Positions 13,177 to 14,291 of a stretch of DNA of 14,291 bases are shown here, piece after piece. The DNA is taken from positions 1-14,291 of the forward strand of contig JACCRH010000245.1 of the NCBI GenBank assembly GCA_013813675.1. Direction: 5' to 3'. The notes beneath the pieces were generated by a model that was not told the origin of the DNA, did not search any database, and saw only the letters and a program-made list of their open reading frames with translations. The position numbers were made by a program, and so were the translations under genes. This DNA comes from Gemmatimonadales bacterium. GTDB lineage: Bacteria; Gemmatimonadota; Gemmatimonadetes; Gemmatimonadales; GWC2-71-9. The number at the start of each line of letters is the position of its first letter. The stretch's first letter is position 1.

Positions 13177-14291
13177 GCCCGTCCGGGGGTGATCGCGGCG
13201 ACCGCCTCCTCCAGCGCGGCGGCGGAGGGCGCCGTGCCCTGGCCGATGCGCGAGTTTCCGCCGCCGCGTCCTCCCACCTGCTGCAGCGACGCCTTCAGCA
13301 ACCGGCCCGCATCCAATCCCGAGTCAGCCGAGGCGGCGACGGTGAGGGCCGGGGGGTCCGGCGTCCATCCCACGAACAGTGCTCGAGGCATCGCGGCCAC
13401 CGCCTCGGCGAGGGGGCGCAGCTGGTCGATCGGGCCCTTGTCATGCCGGAGCACGATGGCTCGCACGCCCGAACCGTCGGGTGCCGCTGCGGCGTACAGG
13501 TCTCGAGCACGCAGTCCCGCCAGATTCCCTTCCAGCTCGCGGCCGGCAGCGAGCGCCTCCTTCAGCTCGGCGCGTTGCGACTCCACCAGGGCGGGGAGCT
13601 CGTCGGCAGCGGCGGAGAACTGGCCGGTGAGCCGGCTGATGAGATCGAGGTCGGCGCGGGCGCGACGCACCGCCCGCGCCCCGCAGAGAAACTCCAGCCG
13701 AACGTTCTGCTTGACCCGCTCCGATTTGCGGATCAGGATGGGGCCGATCTCCCCGGTCGCGCGGACGTGGGTGCCGCCACAGGCGCTCCGGTCCAGGTCA
13801 TGGATACTGACCACTCTCAGCGTCCCTTCGCGGGTGGAGGCCTTGCGGAGCCCGGCCGCGTGCTCGGCGTCCTCGAAGCTCACCTCCACCGGACGGTTCT
13901 CCACCACCACGCGGTTGGCCCGAGACTCCGCCTCGACCAGGTCCGCGTGCTCAATGGTCCGCGCGTCGAGGTCCAGGGTCGAGCTCTCCCGTCCGAAGTG
14001 AACGCTGATGGTCGAGCGGCCGAGCAGCTGGTGGAGCACGGCGGAGAGGAGATGCTGTCCGGTGTGCTGCTGCATGTGGTCGAATCGGCGCTCCCAGTCC
14101 ACCGTGCCCTTCACCCGCTCGGCCGTGAGGGGGCTCGCCAGGAGGTGGGCCACCCGATCGCCCTCGTCCACCACGTCCGTCACCGCGATACCGCCGAGGC
14201 TTCCGGTATCGCAGGGCTGGCCGCCGGAGGTGGGATAGAATGCGGTGCGGTCGAGATAGATCCGGCGGCCGTCGTCGGCGCGATCGACGAT
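13173..14291 (-). CDS. Alanyl-tRNA editing protein, AlaX-L type with DHHA1 domain (5' end outside window)
   Basis: A trans-editing factor that deacylates mischarged Ser- or Gly-tRNA(Ala) in the cytoplasm. Reading from the window edge gives 372 residues. They open with the AlaRS beta-domain signature YLDRTAFYPTSGGQPCDTG (12-30), then the zinc-binding editing site HTGQH (His76, His80) and CGGTH (Cys171, His175), a coiled helical linker, and a C-terminal DHHA1 domain with GGRGGGNSRIGQG. No class II aminoacylation core is visible and a standalone long AlaX is about 390-400 residues, so only a short N-terminal piece should be missing. A full AlaRS extending beyond the window cannot be excluded from this sequence alone. 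The frame continues through the GTG at 14183, which is internal. Its TAG shares CTAG 13173-13176 with the HD-GYP gene. Confidence 0.88.
   Translation of the reverse strand: MVDRADDGRRIYLDRTAFYPTSGGQPCDTGSLGGIAVTDVVDEGDRVAHLLASPLTAERVKGTVDWERRFDHMQQHTGQHLLSAVLHQLLGRSTISVHFGRESSTLDLDARTIEHADLVEAESRANRVVVENRPVEVSFEDAEHAAGLRKASTREGTLRVVSIHDLDRSACGGTHVRATGEIGPILIRKSERVKQNVRLEFLCGARAVRRARADLDLISRLTGQFSAAADELPALVESQRAELKEALAAGRELEGNLAGLRARDLYAAAAPDGSGVRAIVLRHDKGPIDQLRPLAEAVAAMPRALFVGWTPDPPALTVAASADSGLDAGRLLKASLQQVGGRGGGNSRIGQGTAPSAAALEEAVAAITPGRA

Noticed and set aside
1..14291. Mobile element, CRISPR array, tRNA or toxin-antitoxin pair
   Set aside because: No transposase motifs, terminal inverted repeats, regularly spaced repeats, cloverleaf-like sequences or small paired ORFs with known signatures were seen.

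Overview
This window is a dense, high-GC stretch of bacterial chromosome with mostly G/C third codon positions. The content fits a diderm, environmental lineage such as Gemmatimonadota: a signal-peptide-bearing outer-membrane porin, a lipoprotein, Hanks-type kinase signalling, an HD-GYP protein and a short RpoD-like sigma factor without region 1.1. That placement is an inference from gene style; nothing here identifies the taxon. I see no tRNA, rRNA, CRISPR array, transposase or phage gene.

Layout, left to right. (1) 1-1551: the 3' end of an FtsH-type protease converges on a membrane-tailed short-chain dehydrogenase. (2) 1552-2370: a gene-poor stretch with one possible 56-codon ORF and a short imperfect tandem repeat that may mark a decayed reading frame. 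(3) 2371-3320: an RpoD-like sigma factor with a clear Shine-Dalgarno sequence and a good intrinsic terminator. (4) 3321-4852: two unrecognised genes. One is a two-helix membrane protein with a histidine-kinase-like helix that lacks the phospho-accepting His. The other is a soluble protein of unknown function whose end overlaps the next gene. (5) 4824-8764: the most interesting block. A porin-like beta-barrel gene runs left and a cupredoxin ('methylamine utilization protein'-like) gene runs right, from start codons that overlap inside one palindrome. The cupredoxin gene is followed by a membrane receptor built like a histidine kinase (TM, Cache-like sensor, TM, HAMP) whose output is a Hanks Ser/Thr kinase. 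(6) 8761-10185: a lipoprotein with an M29 aminopeptidase fold that appears to have lost most metal ligands, behind a strong promoter-like sequence and a leader with a terminator-like hairpin. (7) 10335-13176: a PBP4-type D-Ala-D-Ala carboxypeptidase overlapping a tandem HD protein (N-terminal HD degenerate, C-terminal HD-GYP intact). (8) 13173-14291: an AlaX-type Ala-tRNA editing protein running off the right edge.

How the genes may work together. The porin, cupredoxin and Cache-HAMP-kinase genes look like one functional unit: an outer-membrane pore, a periplasmic copper or redox protein, and a receptor that could sense the same compartment and phosphorylate cytoplasmic targets. PBP4 and the HD-GYP protein are probably co-translated, which would link peptidoglycan trimming to cyclic-dinucleotide turnover. 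All three convergent gene pairs from 4824 rightward overlap at their ends, two of them sharing one CTAG as both stop codons. All product calls come from reading motifs by eye; no database search was possible.
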